A stretch of DNA of 64,000 bases from assembly GCF_014646915.1 (NCBI RefSeq), contig NZ_BMOE01000016.1:4792-68791 (forward strand), given 5' to 3'. Below are positions 52,490 to 61,281 of this stretch, in pieces. Position numbers and translations under genes: made by a program. A model generated the notes under the pieces. The model saw only the letters and a list, made by a program, of their open reading frames with translations, did no database searches and was not told where the DNA came from. This stretch comes from Deinococcus aquiradiocola. GTDB lineage: Bacteria; Deinococcota; Deinococci; Deinococcales; Deinococcaceae. The first letter of the stretch is position 1. Each line of letters starts with the position of its first letter.

Positions 52490-53458
52490 GTGCCGTCCGT
52501 CCAGGATCCCGAGATGCCGCGCGCGTGGAGCGTATGGCGGCAGTTGCGTGCCGCTGGCCGCGCGCCCAGACGGCAGTTCATGCCGCCTGAATTCCTGGAG
52601 ACCCTGATCGCGGGCGCCGAGGCGCTCGTGCAGGTGCAGGACGCGCCGGAACTGCCGTGGGCGCTGGCGGAGGCCGTGCACGACCCCGCGTACCTGCAGC
52701 GCTGGCGGTCCGGTGACGTGACGCGCGCCGAGGAGCGCGCGATGGGGTTCGCGTGGGACGCCAGCATCGCGCGGCGCGGCCTGCTGTCGTGCGGCGCGAC
52801 GCTCGCCGCGACCCGCGACGCGCTGCAGGGCGGGTGGGGCCTGAACCTGGGCGGCGGCACGCACCACGCGTACCGGGAGCACGCCGAGGGCTTCAGTTTC
52901 CTGAACGACGTGGTGATCGCGGCCAGCTGGGCGAGACGCGAGGGCCTCGCGGCGCGGGTGGCGGTGCTGGACCTGGACGTGCATCAGGGCAACGGGACGG
53001 CCAGCATGCTGGCGGGGCAGGCGTGGGCGCTGCCGGTCAGCCTGCACGGGGCGAGCAACTACCCCTTCGTGAAGGAGGAGGCGGGCGTGAACGTGCCCCT
53101 GCCGGACGGGACGGGTGACGACGCGTACCTCGCGGCGCTGGAGGACGAGGCGTTCCCGGCCGTGCGGGCGTTCGGGCCGGACCTGCTGTTCGTGCTGGCG
53201 GGTGCGGACGTGCTGGCAGGCGATCAGCTGGGGCGGCTCGCGCTGACGCCGGAAGGCGTGCGGGAACGCGACCGGCGCGCGTACGCCCTGGCGGGCGAGC
53301 TGCGCGTGCCGTGCGTGACCGTCATGGCGGGCGGCTACCACCGTGACCCGCAGCGGACCGTCGAGGTGCGGCTGAGCACCGTGCGCGAGTGGGTGGCGGC
53401 CGCCGGGGCAGCTGCACCTTTCGGAGGACGCGGCGCGCCCCCCGGCTCCGTACCCTGA
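52490..53458 (+). CDS. Histone deacetylase-family protein
   Basis: 322 aa. The class I HDAC fold is clear: LNLGGGTHHAYREHAEGFSF (the HH dyad), RVAVLDLDVHQGNGTASML (zinc Asp/His), LFVLAGADVLAGD (second Asp) and VMAGGYHRD. Bacterial members deacetylate small amides, polyamines (AphA) or acetyl-CoA synthetase (AcuC). CATACT six nt before a GTG start (leaderless). It follows a thiolase, but no acs gene is nearby. Confidence 0.9.
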   Translation: MPSVQDPEMPRAWSVWRQLRAAGRAPRRQFMPPEFLETLIAGAEALVQVQDAPELPWALAEAVHDPAYLQRWRSGDVTRAEERAMGFAWDASIARRGLLSCGATLAATRDALQGGWGLNLGGGTHHAYREHAEGFSFLNDVVIAASWARREGLAARVAVLDLDVHQGNGTASMLAGQAWALPVSLHGASNYPFVKEEAGVNVPLPDGTGDDAYLAALEDEAFPAVRAFGPDLLFVLAGADVLAGDQLGRLALTPEGVRERDRRAYALAGELRVPCVTVMAGGYHRDPQRTVEVRLSTVREWVAAAGAAAPFGGRGAPPGSVP

Positions 53459-53462
53459 ACGC

Positions 53463-55265
53463 ATGACCCGGACCTTCCTGACCTCACCGCCGCCCTCCAC
53501 GTCCGGCGTGACGGGCGAACCCCGCCCGCCGCGCGGGTACTTCGGCGAGCTGTGGCACCCCGCCACGTACCGGCACCTCGCGTACCACCTGCTGAGCGTG
53601 CCGCTCGCGCTGCTGTACTTCACGGTCATCAGCGTGCTGCTGTCCTTCGGGGCGGGCCTGCTGGTGGTGGTGGTGGGCGCCGCGTTCCTGCTGCTGCTGC
53701 TGCTGGTCGCGCAGGCCTTCGCGGAGCTGGAGCGCGTGCTGGGCGAGGCGCTGCTCGACGTGACCCTGCCGCGCCCGCGCCGCCCGCTGCGGTCGTCCGG
53801 CGTGTGGGATTGGGCCGTGAAGACCGTCACGGACGCGCAGACGTACAAGACGGCGCTGTACCTGCTGCTGAAGCTGCCGTTCAGCCTCGTGGCGTTCACG
53901 CTCACGGTGACGCTGGTGCTGCCGGGCGTGGCGCTCGTGGTGGGGAGCGTCCTGCCGTCCGGCTTCTGGAGTGGCCTGGACGGCCTGCAGCTGGCGGTGG
54001 GCGGGCTGGGCGTGCGGGCGCTGCTGGGCGTGGCGGGCGTGGGCCTCACGGTGCTGGGCGTGGCCGTGCAGAACCTGCTGGGGCGCGCGTGGGCCTTCGT
54101 GACGGTGCAGCTCCTCACGGACGCGGACGGGTCGCAGTCCGCGCGGCGCGAGGCGGAAGCGCTCGGGCGGGGCGCGCAGGCCATTCCGTACACGGTGGAC
54201 CCGCAGGACACGCTGCGCCTGCTGCTGGCGCGCGGCCTGGACGCCAGCGCCGCATGCCGCGCCGAGGTCGTCACGCCGGACCTGCACCTCACGCTCGGCG
54301 AGGACCGGCCCGCGCCGGACGGGACCGGCGCGGCAGGCCGCGCGCTGCTGTATCCCCTGAACGCCGGGGAGGCGTCGCTGGGCGAGCTGAGCGTGCAGTA
54401 CGACGCGCAGATGCCGCCCAGCCGACCGGAGCTGAACTTCTGGGCCGCGACGGCCGCGCAGGCCGCGACGGCCCTGAACACCGCCCGCCTGCTGCGCGAG
54501 GCCCGCGATCACGGCAGCGAACTGGAACGCGCCCGCCTCGCGCGGGAACTGCACGACTCGGTCGCGCAGGCCCTGTACGGCCTGTCGCTCGGCACGCGCA
54601 GCGCCCGCGCCCTGCTCGACCAGGGACGCCCCGACGAGGCGCGGCGCAGCCTGGAGTACGCCGTGAACCTCGCGGACGGCGCGAGCGCCGAGATGAAGGC
54701 CCTGCTGTTCGCCCTGCGGCCCGACGCGCTGCAGGAGGGCGGGCTGGTGTCGGCCCTGGCGCGGCTCACCGAGATGCTGACCCTGCGCTACGGCCTGAAC
54801 GCCACGCTGGACGCGCTGCACGAGCCGTCCCTGCCGGAGGAGACGCTCGGCGCGCTGTACCGCATCGCGCAGGAGGCGTCGCACAATGCCGTGAAGCACG
54901 CGCGCGGCGCGACGCGGGTCGCGGTGAGCCTCGTGCGGTCGTCCGCGCCGGGCCGCCCGGACCGCTGGACGCTCACCGTGCAGGACGACGGGCAGGGCTT
55001 CGACCCGGACGCCGTGCGGGGCGGCACGCTGGGCCTGCGCAGCATGCGGGAGCGCGCGGCGGGGCACGGCATGGCGTTCGCCCTGCACGCCGCGCCCGGT
55101 GAGGGCACCACCGTCCGCGTGACGGTCGACGAGGCCGCGCCCGCCCTCTCCCCGCTGCCGGTCGCCACCGCGCCTGCACCGGCCACCTCTGCACCTGTCA
55201 CTCCTGCACCGGCCACCTCCGCTCCTGTCGCCTCCACGCCCGCCCCGACCGAGGACCCCGCATGA
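53463..55265 (+). CDS. NarL-type sensor histidine kinase
   Basis: 600 aa. Four membrane helices in two pairs (~30-90; ~120-200) form a 'Sensor'-type N-terminus with almost no periplasmic loop. A GAF-like region (~230-335) follows, then HisKA_3 (RLARELHDSVAQALYGLSLG, His ~363), HATPase_c (RIAQEASHNAVKHARGATRV; DDGQGFDPDAVRGG), and a Pro/Ala/Thr/Ser repeat tail (~560-600). Phosphorylates the regulator at 56152. The stop overlaps the next ATG by 4 nt. Confidence 0.92.
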   Translation: MTRTFLTSPPPSTSGVTGEPRPPRGYFGELWHPATYRHLAYHLLSVPLALLYFTVISVLLSFGAGLLVVVVGAAFLLLLLLVAQAFAELERVLGEALLDVTLPRPRRPLRSSGVWDWAVKTVTDAQTYKTALYLLLKLPFSLVAFTLTVTLVLPGVALVVGSVLPSGFWSGLDGLQLAVGGLGVRALLGVAGVGLTVLGVAVQNLLGRAWAFVTVQLLTDADGSQSARREAEALGRGAQAIPYTVDPQDTLRLLLARGLDASAACRAEVVTPDLHLTLGEDRPAPDGTGAAGRALLYPLNAGEASLGELSVQYDAQMPPSRPELNFWAATAAQAATALNTARLLREARDHGSELERARLARELHDSVAQALYGLSLGTRSARALLDQGRPDEARRSLEYAVNLADGASAEMKALLFALRPDALQEGGLVSALARLTEMLTLRYGLNATLDALHEPSLPEETLGALYRIAQEASHNAVKHARGATRVAVSLVRSSAPGRPDRWTLTVQDDGQGFDPDAVRGGTLGLRSMRERAAGHGMAFALHAAPGEGTTVRVTVDEAAPALSPLPVATAPAPATSAPVTPAPATSAPVASTPAPTEDPA

Positions 55266-56155
55266 CCACCCCCACGCCGACCGCCCGTTCCGCCTCCGCG
55301 CGCTCCCTCTCGCCCCGCACTCCCTGGCCCGCGTCCGGCGTGCTGCTGCGCGTCGGGCTGAGCCTCGCCCTGCTGGCCGTGACCGTCCCCTTCCTGCACA
55401 GCCAGCTTCCACTCCTGGACGGTCACTTCGTCGGGATCGGTGCCTGGAACGCTCCCGCCCGGACAGGCGGGCCGGTGCGCGACACGTACCGCAGCGCCGC
55501 GCCCGTCACCGCGCCCCTGAAGGTCGCCGTGACCCTCGACCTGAACGACCTGACGCTCCGCCCCGGCCCAATCGCCAGCCCCGCCACCGACGCCGACGCG
55601 CCCGCCCTGACCGCCACCCTCAGCGGCGGTCACCCCGGAGACCGCCTGCGCGTCACCCCGGAAGGGGACCGCACGCGCCTGAAGGTCGTGACCGCCCACA
55701 CGCCCCTGCACCTGAATCCCGGCACCCTCGACCTGCGCGTCCATCCCGGCACGCCCCTCGACCTCGACCTGACGGGCAGCGGCCGTACCGTCCTCGACCT
55801 GAGCCGCAGCCCCCTGCTGGCCCTGCGCGTCCGGCAGGACCTCGGCAGCGCCCGCGTGACCTTTCCGGCGCGCGGCACGTACAGCGCCGACCTCCGCACG
55901 GACGCAGGCACGTCCGACCTGACCTTCCCGCCCGGCACGTACACGGCCCGCGCGACCGTACACACCGACGTGGGCAGCGTCACCGTGCACGTCCCGCGCG
56001 GCGCGAACGTCCATCTGAACGCGGGCAGCGACCCGCGCGACCTGCGCCTCCCCACCGGCTTCACGCCCGGTGGGCGGACCGGGACCGGCCCCGACCTGAC
56101 GCTCGACCTGAGCACCGACGCCGGCCCCATCACCGTGCAGGAGGACGCCCGGTGA
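55262..56155 (+). CDS. Membrane-anchored DUF4097-like beta-helix protein between kinase and regulator
   Basis: 297 aa. One N-terminal helix (LLRVGLSLALLAVTVPFLHS, ~27-46) then a ~240-residue region of regular short strands with repeats such as LDLRVHPGTPLDLDL, DLRTDAGTSDLTFPPGTYTA, DVGSVTVHVPRGANVHL and LSTDAGPITVQ. This is the beta-helix/LiaF-like pattern (DUF4097, 'toast-rack'), facing the periplasm. ATGA overlaps on both sides couple it to kinase and response regulator, so it is likely a third signalling component. Confidence 0.72.
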   Translation: MTTPTPTARSASARSLSPRTPWPASGVLLRVGLSLALLAVTVPFLHSQLPLLDGHFVGIGAWNAPARTGGPVRDTYRSAAPVTAPLKVAVTLDLNDLTLRPGPIASPATDADAPALTATLSGGHPGDRLRVTPEGDRTRLKVVTAHTPLHLNPGTLDLRVHPGTPLDLDLTGSGRTVLDLSRSPLLALRVRQDLGSARVTFPARGTYSADLRTDAGTSDLTFPPGTYTARATVHTDVGSVTVHVPRGANVHLNAGSDPRDLRLPTGFTPGGRTGTGPDLTLDLSTDAGPITVQEDAR

Positions 56156-56802
56156 CGGACGCCGCCCCCGTCCGCCTGCTGCTCGTCGACGATCACGACG
56201 TCGTCCGGCAGGGCCTGCGCATGTTCCTGAGCCTCGACCCTGAACTGCGGGTCGTGGGCGAGGCCCGCAACGGCCTGGAAGCCCTGGACCGCGCGGCGGA
56301 CCTGCAGCCCGACGTGGTCGTGATGGACCTGATGATGCCCGTCATGGACGGCATCACCGCCACCCGGCACCTGCGCGCCCGCGAGCACGCCCCCGAAGTG
56401 CTGGCCCTCACGAGCGCGCTGGAGGAACACAAGGTGAACGGCGCCATCGCGGCGGGCGCGTGCGGGTACCTGCTGAAGGACGCCGGGCCGGACATGCTGA
56501 TCACCGCCATCCGGCACGCGGCGCGCGGCGAGGTGTACCTGCATCCCGAAGCGGCCCGCCGCCTCATCCGCGAGTACCGTGGTCCCGACATGCGCGAGCA
56601 CCTCACGCCGCGTGAGACGCTCACCCTGCAGCTCATCGCGCGCGGGTACGGGAACCGCCGCATGGCCGACGAGCTCGGCGTGAGCGAACCGACCGTGAAG
56701 ACGCACGTCTCCCGGATGCTCGGGAAGCTGGGGCTGGAGTCGCGCACGCAGGCGGCCCTGTACGCGCTGCGGCACGGCCTCGCCACCCTGGACGAAGCCT
56801 GA
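56152..56802 (+). CDS. NarL/FixJ-type response regulator
   Basis: 216 aa. Receiver domain with DD13-14, phospho-acceptor Asp59 (VVVMDLMMPVMDG), Thr/Ser near 84 and Lys in YLLKDA. LuxR-type HTH at the end (LTPRETLTLQLIARGYGNRRMA; TVKTHVSRMLGKLGL). Activates transcription after phosphorylation by the upstream kinase. GTG start overlapping the DUF4097-like gene. Confidence 0.95.
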   Translation: MTDAAPVRLLLVDDHDVVRQGLRMFLSLDPELRVVGEARNGLEALDRAADLQPDVVVMDLMMPVMDGITATRHLRAREHAPEVLALTSALEEHKVNGAIAAGACGYLLKDAGPDMLITAIRHAARGEVYLHPEAARRLIREYRGPDMREHLTPRETLTLQLIARGYGNRRMADELGVSEPTVKTHVSRMLGKLGLESRTQAALYALRHGLATLDEA

Positions 56803-56860
56803 ACGGACGAATTGTGAACAGACGAAGCCTGAACCGGCAGCGGGGAGCGCGGGGCGGTGC

Positions 56861-56915
56861 GCATCATGCCTTCATGCAGCGTCAGGCGCGGCGGCGCAGC
56901 ATGAAGGCGTGATGC
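56861..56915. repeat. Long inverted repeat and duplication 3' of the response regulator gene
   Basis: GCATCATGCCTTCATGC (56861-56877) pairs with GCATGAAGGCGTGATGC (56899-56915), one wobble. Just upstream, a 14-bp direct repeat (GACGAAGCCTGAAC) occurs once across the regulator stop codon and again 30 bp later. The hairpin lacks a T-tract and lies 74 nt before the DUF4403 gene: terminator or operator. 56803-56988 otherwise shows no gene. Confidence 0.5.
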
Positions 56916-56988
56916 GTCCCCCGTCCACCGCCCGGAGAGCCGGAACGTCGCCCGCCCTCCGCCCGTTCCCCGGAACATCGGCAGCCTG

Positions 56989-58422
56989 ATGACCTCCAGC
57001 CTTCCCCGACCGCGCCCCTTCCGGAACCGCCGCGCGTTCCGTGCCCTCCGGGCCGAGGTGCTCGCCCTGATGACCCTGACCTCCCTCACCGCCATGCCCG
57101 CCGCCGCCCCCTTCGGCCCGGCCCCGCAGTCCAGCGTGACGCTGCCCGTCACCGTGCCCCTGGCGGGCCTGCGCGCCGCCGCGCTCGCCAGACTGCCGGA
57201 CGTGCTCGCCAGCGTCGACCAGACACAGACGCTCGCGGGAGGCGTGATCGTCGTGCACCTCACGGGCGAGGTGCGCCGCAGCGGCGACCTGACCCTCGTG
57301 CCCGAAGGGGACGGCCTGCGCCTCAGCCTGCCGGTCAACGCGACCTTCCGCGCCGCACCCACCGGCCTGGGCGACTTCCTCGCGCGGGACTTCACGGGCG
57401 CGGCCGTCGTCACGGCGCACGTCACGCCCGGCATCACGGGCGACTGGAACGCCGACCTGCGCGTGCAGGCCGACTACCGCTGGACCGCGCCCCTCAGCTT
57501 CGAACTGCTGCGCGGCGTGAGCATCAACGTGCAGACGCTCGTCGACCCGCAGATCCGCGCTCGCCTCGCGGGCGCGTCGGAGGCGCTCGGCGCGGCCGCC
57601 CGCTCGCAGCTGCGCCTGCGGGAACGCGCGGGCGACCTGTGGGCGCGCCTCGCGCAGCCGTGGGCGCTGCCGGGCGTGCCGGACGGGTACGCCCTCATCC
57701 GCCCGCAGGGCCTGACCGTCACGCCCTTCACGTTCACCCCGGACGCGGCCAGCGTCACGCTCGGCGGGAGTTTCGTCGCCACGGCGGGACTCGGGCAGGC
57801 CCCCGGCCCCGTGCCGCCCGCGCCCCTCCCGCCCCTGAAGCTCGGACGACCCCAGGCGGACGGCGTGACGCTCGACGTGCCCGTCACGCTCGCGTACCCG
57901 CAGCTGTCCGCGCTCGCCACCCGCTACGCGGCCCGGCAGGAGTACAGGCTGCCCCTGCCGCTCAGCCCGCGCCTGAAGGTCGGGAGCGTCACGCTCGGCA
58001 CGCCCGCGCCGGGCCGCCTGAACGCCGCCGTCGCCTTCACCGTGCGTGCCCCGCTGGGCCTGAACGTGAACGCCACCGTCGACGTGAGCGGCACCCCCAC
58101 CCTCGACGGGCAGACGCTGCGCCTCACGCACGTCACGGTCCGCACGCGCCCCAGCAGCCTGAGCGGCCGCGTGCTCGGCTGGCTCGCCGACGCCCGCGTG
58201 CAGGCCCTCCTCGCGAAACAGGCGACCTTCGACCTGACGCCCGAACTGCAGTCCGCCCGCGCGGCCGTGCAGGCCCGCCTGCCGTACCGCGTGGCGAACG
58301 GCGTCACGCTCTCCGGACAGGTGGACCGCCTCGCGCTGCGCAGCGTGAGCGTCGAACCGCAGGGCGTGGTGGCCGTCACGCGCGCCGAGGGCGAACTGGA
58401 CGCCCACGTCGACCTGCGTTGA
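56989..58422 (+). CDS. DUF4403-family secreted protein
   Basis: 477 aa. A signal-peptide-like stretch (LMTLTSLTAMPAAA) starts the protein. The mature part is beta-rich with the DUF4403 pattern: TVPLAGLRAAALARLPDVL, tandem TULIP-like halves and a C-terminal VANGVTLSGQVDRLALRSVSV. Bacterial members are exported and probably bind lipid or envelope components. It ends 3 nt from the convergent regulator at 58426. Confidence 0.75.
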   Translation: MTSSLPRPRPFRNRRAFRALRAEVLALMTLTSLTAMPAAAPFGPAPQSSVTLPVTVPLAGLRAAALARLPDVLASVDQTQTLAGGVIVVHLTGEVRRSGDLTLVPEGDGLRLSLPVNATFRAAPTGLGDFLARDFTGAAVVTAHVTPGITGDWNADLRVQADYRWTAPLSFELLRGVSINVQTLVDPQIRARLAGASEALGAAARSQLRLRERAGDLWARLAQPWALPGVPDGYALIRPQGLTVTPFTFTPDAASVTLGGSFVATAGLGQAPGPVPPAPLPPLKLGRPQADGVTLDVPVTLAYPQLSALATRYAARQEYRLPLPLSPRLKVGSVTLGTPAPGRLNAAVAFTVRAPLGLNVNATVDVSGTPTLDGQTLRLTHVTVRTRPSSLSGRVLGWLADARVQALLAKQATFDLTPELQSARAAVQARLPYRVANGVTLSGQVDRLALRSVSVEPQGVVAVTRAEGELDAHVDLR

Positions 58423-58425
58423 ACG

Positions 58426-59034
58426 TTACAGCCAGCCCTGCTCGCGCGCCTTGCGGGCGGCCTCCACCCGGCCGCGCACCTCCATCTTGCTGATCGCCTC
58501 GGACAGGTAGTTGCGGACCGTGCCTTCCGACAGGCCCAGCACGCCCGCGATGCTGCTCGTGCCCGCCCCGTCCTCTGCGGCGCGCAGCACCTGCCGTTCA
58601 CGCTCCGTGAGGGGATTCCCGCCCGCCCACGCGCCCTCCGCCAGTTCCGGCGCGATGGCGCGCCCGCCTGCCCGGACGCGCCGGATCGCCTCGGCGAGCT
58701 GCTCGGCGGGCGCGTCCTTGAGCAGGTAGCCGCGCGCACCGACCTCCAGCGCGCGGCGCAGGTACCCGCTGCGCGCGAAGGTCGTCACGATGATGACCCG
58801 CACCGCCGACCCCTCCGCCCGCAGGCTCTCCGCGACGTCCAGGCCCGACAGGCGCGGCATCTCGATGTCGGTCACCAGCACGTCCGGCTGCAGGTCGCGG
58901 CACAGCGCGAGGGCCGCCTCGCCGTCCGTCGCCTGCCCCACCACCTGCAGGTCGTCCTCCAGCGACAGCAGTGCACTGAGGGCGCCCAGCACCAGCCCCT
59001 GGTCCTCCGCCAGCACCAGCCGCACGGGCGTCAC
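58426..59034 (-). CDS. NarL/DesR-type response regulator
   Basis: 202 aa. Receiver Asp56 (VLVTDIEMPRLSG), Thr/Ser region IIVTTFARSG, and Lys in YLLKDAP, then an HTH (LTERERQVLRAAEDGAGTSS; LSEGTVRNYLSEAISKMEVRG). GTG start 22 nt after the kinase stop; it is the last gene of the exporter-kinase-regulator operon. Confidence 0.95.
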   Translation of the reverse strand: MTPVRLVLAEDQGLVLGALSALLSLEDDLQVVGQATDGEAALALCRDLQPDVLVTDIEMPRLSGLDVAESLRAEGSAVRVIIVTTFARSGYLRRALEVGARGYLLKDAPAEQLAEAIRRVRAGGRAIAPELAEGAWAGGNPLTERERQVLRAAEDGAGTSSIAGVLGLSEGTVRNYLSEAISKMEVRGRVEAARKAREQGWL

Positions 59035-59056
59035 GCGCCCACCCCGGACGTGACGC

Positions 59057-60265
59057 TCACGCGCTCACCGGGCCGCGCGCCTGCACCGGGGCAGGGGAGA
59101 CGCGCGGCGGGAAGGCCGCGCGGACGGTCGTGCCGCGCCCACCCGTCACGCTGAACTGCCCGCCCGCCGCCCGCACCCGCTCGCGCATGCTCGTCAGACC
59201 CGTCCCCTCCGCCGTCCCGCCCCGCCCGCGCCCGTCGTCCCGTACCTCCAGCACCATCAGCCCCCCCTCCTGCGCGAGCCGCACCTGCACGGCCTGCGCG
59301 CCCGCGTGCCGCATGACGTTCGTCACGGCCTCCCGCAGCACCATCTCCATCGCGTACTCCACTTCCGGCGGCAGCGTCAGCGGCTCCGCGTCCAGGTCCA
59401 GCCGCACGCCGCCCGTCCCGAGCGCCAGTTTGCTGCGCGCCAGCTCGGCACTCAGACCGCTCCCCTGGTACCCGCGCACCGCGCTGCGCACCTCGCCCAG
59501 CGCCTCACGCGAGATGCGCTCCACCTCACGGATCTCCACTGCCGCGCGCGCCGGGTCACGCACCGCGAGCTTGCCCGCCAGTTCGCTCTTGAGCACGATC
59601 ACGCTCAGCGTGTGCCCCAGCAGGTCGTGCAGGTCCCGCGCGATCCGTTCGCGTTCCGCGTCCGCCGCGAGCCGCTCCTTCTCGGCCTGCACGCGCGCCA
59701 GCCGCTGATTCGCGACCGCCTGCCGGTACGCGGCGTGATTGCCGTACGTGGCGACGCCCGTCAGCAGCAGCATCTGCAGCAGGTCCAGCCGGTCGATGTC
59801 CCCCGCGCCCAGCCAGCCGGGCGTCAGCAGGGCCGCCACGATCGGCAGCAGCGCCAGGGCCGCCACCCGCAGACTCCCCTGGAAGCCCGCCACCGCGCCC
59901 GCGTACACCAGGAACGTCGCGCTGTCGTAGCCGACGACCGGCAGGCCCAGCAGGTACATCCCGGTGCCCGCCACGTACCCCACCGTCAGCAGTGCCCGGT
60001 GGTACCGCCAGTCGGCGCGCAGGTACACGGCCGCGAACACCGCCATGAACGTCAGCAGCGCCAGCCCGTACAGCAGCGTCAGCGCGGGCGGATGCGTGCC
60101 CTGCAGGTAGGCGCGCACCGGAAAGTACACGTACGCCAGCCACACCAGCGGAAAAGTCCGCCAGAACCAGCGCCGCCCACCGCCCGGCCGTTCGTCCTGC
60201 GGCGGGTGGACCTGTCCGGGACGTACGGGGGACGCGCTGGGCGAAACGGTGCGGTTCGGGGCCAT
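59057..60265 (-). CDS. DesK-like sensor histidine kinase
   Basis: 402 aa. Residues ~45-180 hold five or six membrane helices, a DesK-like sensor. The dimerisation helix DLHDLLGHTLSVIVLKSELA has the phospho-His (in LHD); HATPase residues are LREAVTNVMRHAGAQAV and VRDDGRGRGGTAEGTGLTSM. Pro-rich ends. The ATG at 60265 has AGGAG nine nt upstream; the frame could start at 60295. Pairs with the regulator at 58426. DesK kinases sense membrane thickness or stress, which fits the linked exporter. Confidence 0.9.
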   Translation of the reverse strand: MAPNRTVSPSASPVRPGQVHPPQDERPGGGRRWFWRTFPLVWLAYVYFPVRAYLQGTHPPALTLLYGLALLTFMAVFAAVYLRADWRYHRALLTVGYVAGTGMYLLGLPVVGYDSATFLVYAGAVAGFQGSLRVAALALLPIVAALLTPGWLGAGDIDRLDLLQMLLLTGVATYGNHAAYRQAVANQRLARVQAEKERLAADAERERIARDLHDLLGHTLSVIVLKSELAGKLAVRDPARAAVEIREVERISREALGEVRSAVRGYQGSGLSAELARSKLALGTGGVRLDLDAEPLTLPPEVEYAMEMVLREAVTNVMRHAGAQAVQVRLAQEGGLMVLEVRDDGRGRGGTAEGTGLTSMRERVRAAGGQFSVTGGRGTTVRAAFPPRVSPAPVQARGPVSA

Positions 60266-60375
60266 CTCACGCTCCTGTGACGGGAATACCGCCATGATAG
60301 GTCATCCGGATTCCAGGCAAGGAGGAGCGTTTCATGGGCAGGCGGGAACCGCGTCCCGGCCCGCCCGGTCCCGCG

Positions 60376-61191
60376 TCACGCGCGGCGGGCCTCGTCGCGG
60401 CGGTACGCCCACACGCACACCGCCAGGAACAGCAGCGCGTACCCGGCCAGCACCAGCGCGTGCGTCCACAGCGGCGCACTGTCCCGCGCGCCCAGCGCCG
60501 TCCACCCGAGCTGCCCGTAATGGTAGCCGGGCAGGTACGGCGCGAGCGTCCGGATGAACTGCGGCGCGACGTCCAGCGGGTAGAAGATGCCGGACGCGAA
60601 CATCAGCGGCAGCGTCACGAGGTTCGCGGTGGGTGCGGCCCCGGTCGGCCCGAGCGCCAGGCCCAGGCTCAGGCCCAGCAGCGCGAACGGCACCATGCCC
60701 AGCAGCAGCCGCAGCAGCACGCCCGCGAACTGCGCCGCGCCGAGCGTCACGCCGCCCGCCACCCGCGCGAACAGCGCGAGCAGCAGCACGCTCACCAGGC
60801 CCAGCAGCACGCTCGCCGCGACGCGCGCCGCGAGGTACGCGCCGGGTGAGGCGGGCGTCACGCGCAGCTGCCGCATCCAGCCGTTCGCGCGTTCCGTGGC
60901 GGTCGCCACCCCGAATGCGAAGATCGCGGTGCTCACCAGCGAGTACGCCGCGTACGACACCAGCAGGTATGGTCCGGCCGCCACGCCGCCCAGCCGCCCG
61001 TCCAGGTTCGGGAGGGCGAACAGGGCGAACAGCATGATCGGCAGCAGCAGGCTCGGCACGAGGAAGGACCGGTTGCGCAGCAGTTTGCGCAGCTCGGCGC
61101 GCAGCAGCGCCGTGAACATCGTCAGCGGGCGTGCCTGCGCGGCAGGGGAGGCGAGGGGGGCGGGGCGGGCGGGACCGGTCAGCTGCGTCAT
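60376..61191 (-). CDS. ABC-2 type transporter permease
   Basis: 271 aa, six membrane helices in the ABC-2 (DrrB-like) pattern: ALLRAELRKLLRNRSFLVPSLLLP at the start and LVTLPLMFASGIFYPLDVAP before the last helices. Forms an exporter with the ATPase at 61282. Substrate unknown. It lies 90 nt after the ATPase and 110 nt before the kinase, all on one strand. Confidence 0.9.
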   Translation of the reverse strand: MTQLTGPARPAPLASPAAQARPLTMFTALLRAELRKLLRNRSFLVPSLLLPIMLFALFALPNLDGRLGGVAAGPYLLVSYAAYSLVSTAIFAFGVATATERANGWMRQLRVTPASPGAYLAARVAASVLLGLVSVLLLALFARVAGGVTLGAAQFAGVLLRLLLGMVPFALLGLSLGLALGPTGAAPTANLVTLPLMFASGIFYPLDVAPQFIRTLAPYLPGYHYGQLGWTALGARDSAPLWTHALVLAGYALLFLAVCVWAYRRDEARRA

Positions 61192-61281
61192 GGTGAACTC
61201 CTGGGGGTGGGTGTGGTCGGACGGTTCTTCTGTGCGCGTTCCGTTCGGGGCGGTCAGGGCTGCGCAGTCAGGGTTGTGCGC

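Noticed and set aside
55160..55260. Tandem ~30-bp repeat at the end of the kinase gene
   Set aside because: It encodes a Pro/Ala/Thr/Ser linker, common at protein ends in high-GC genomes.
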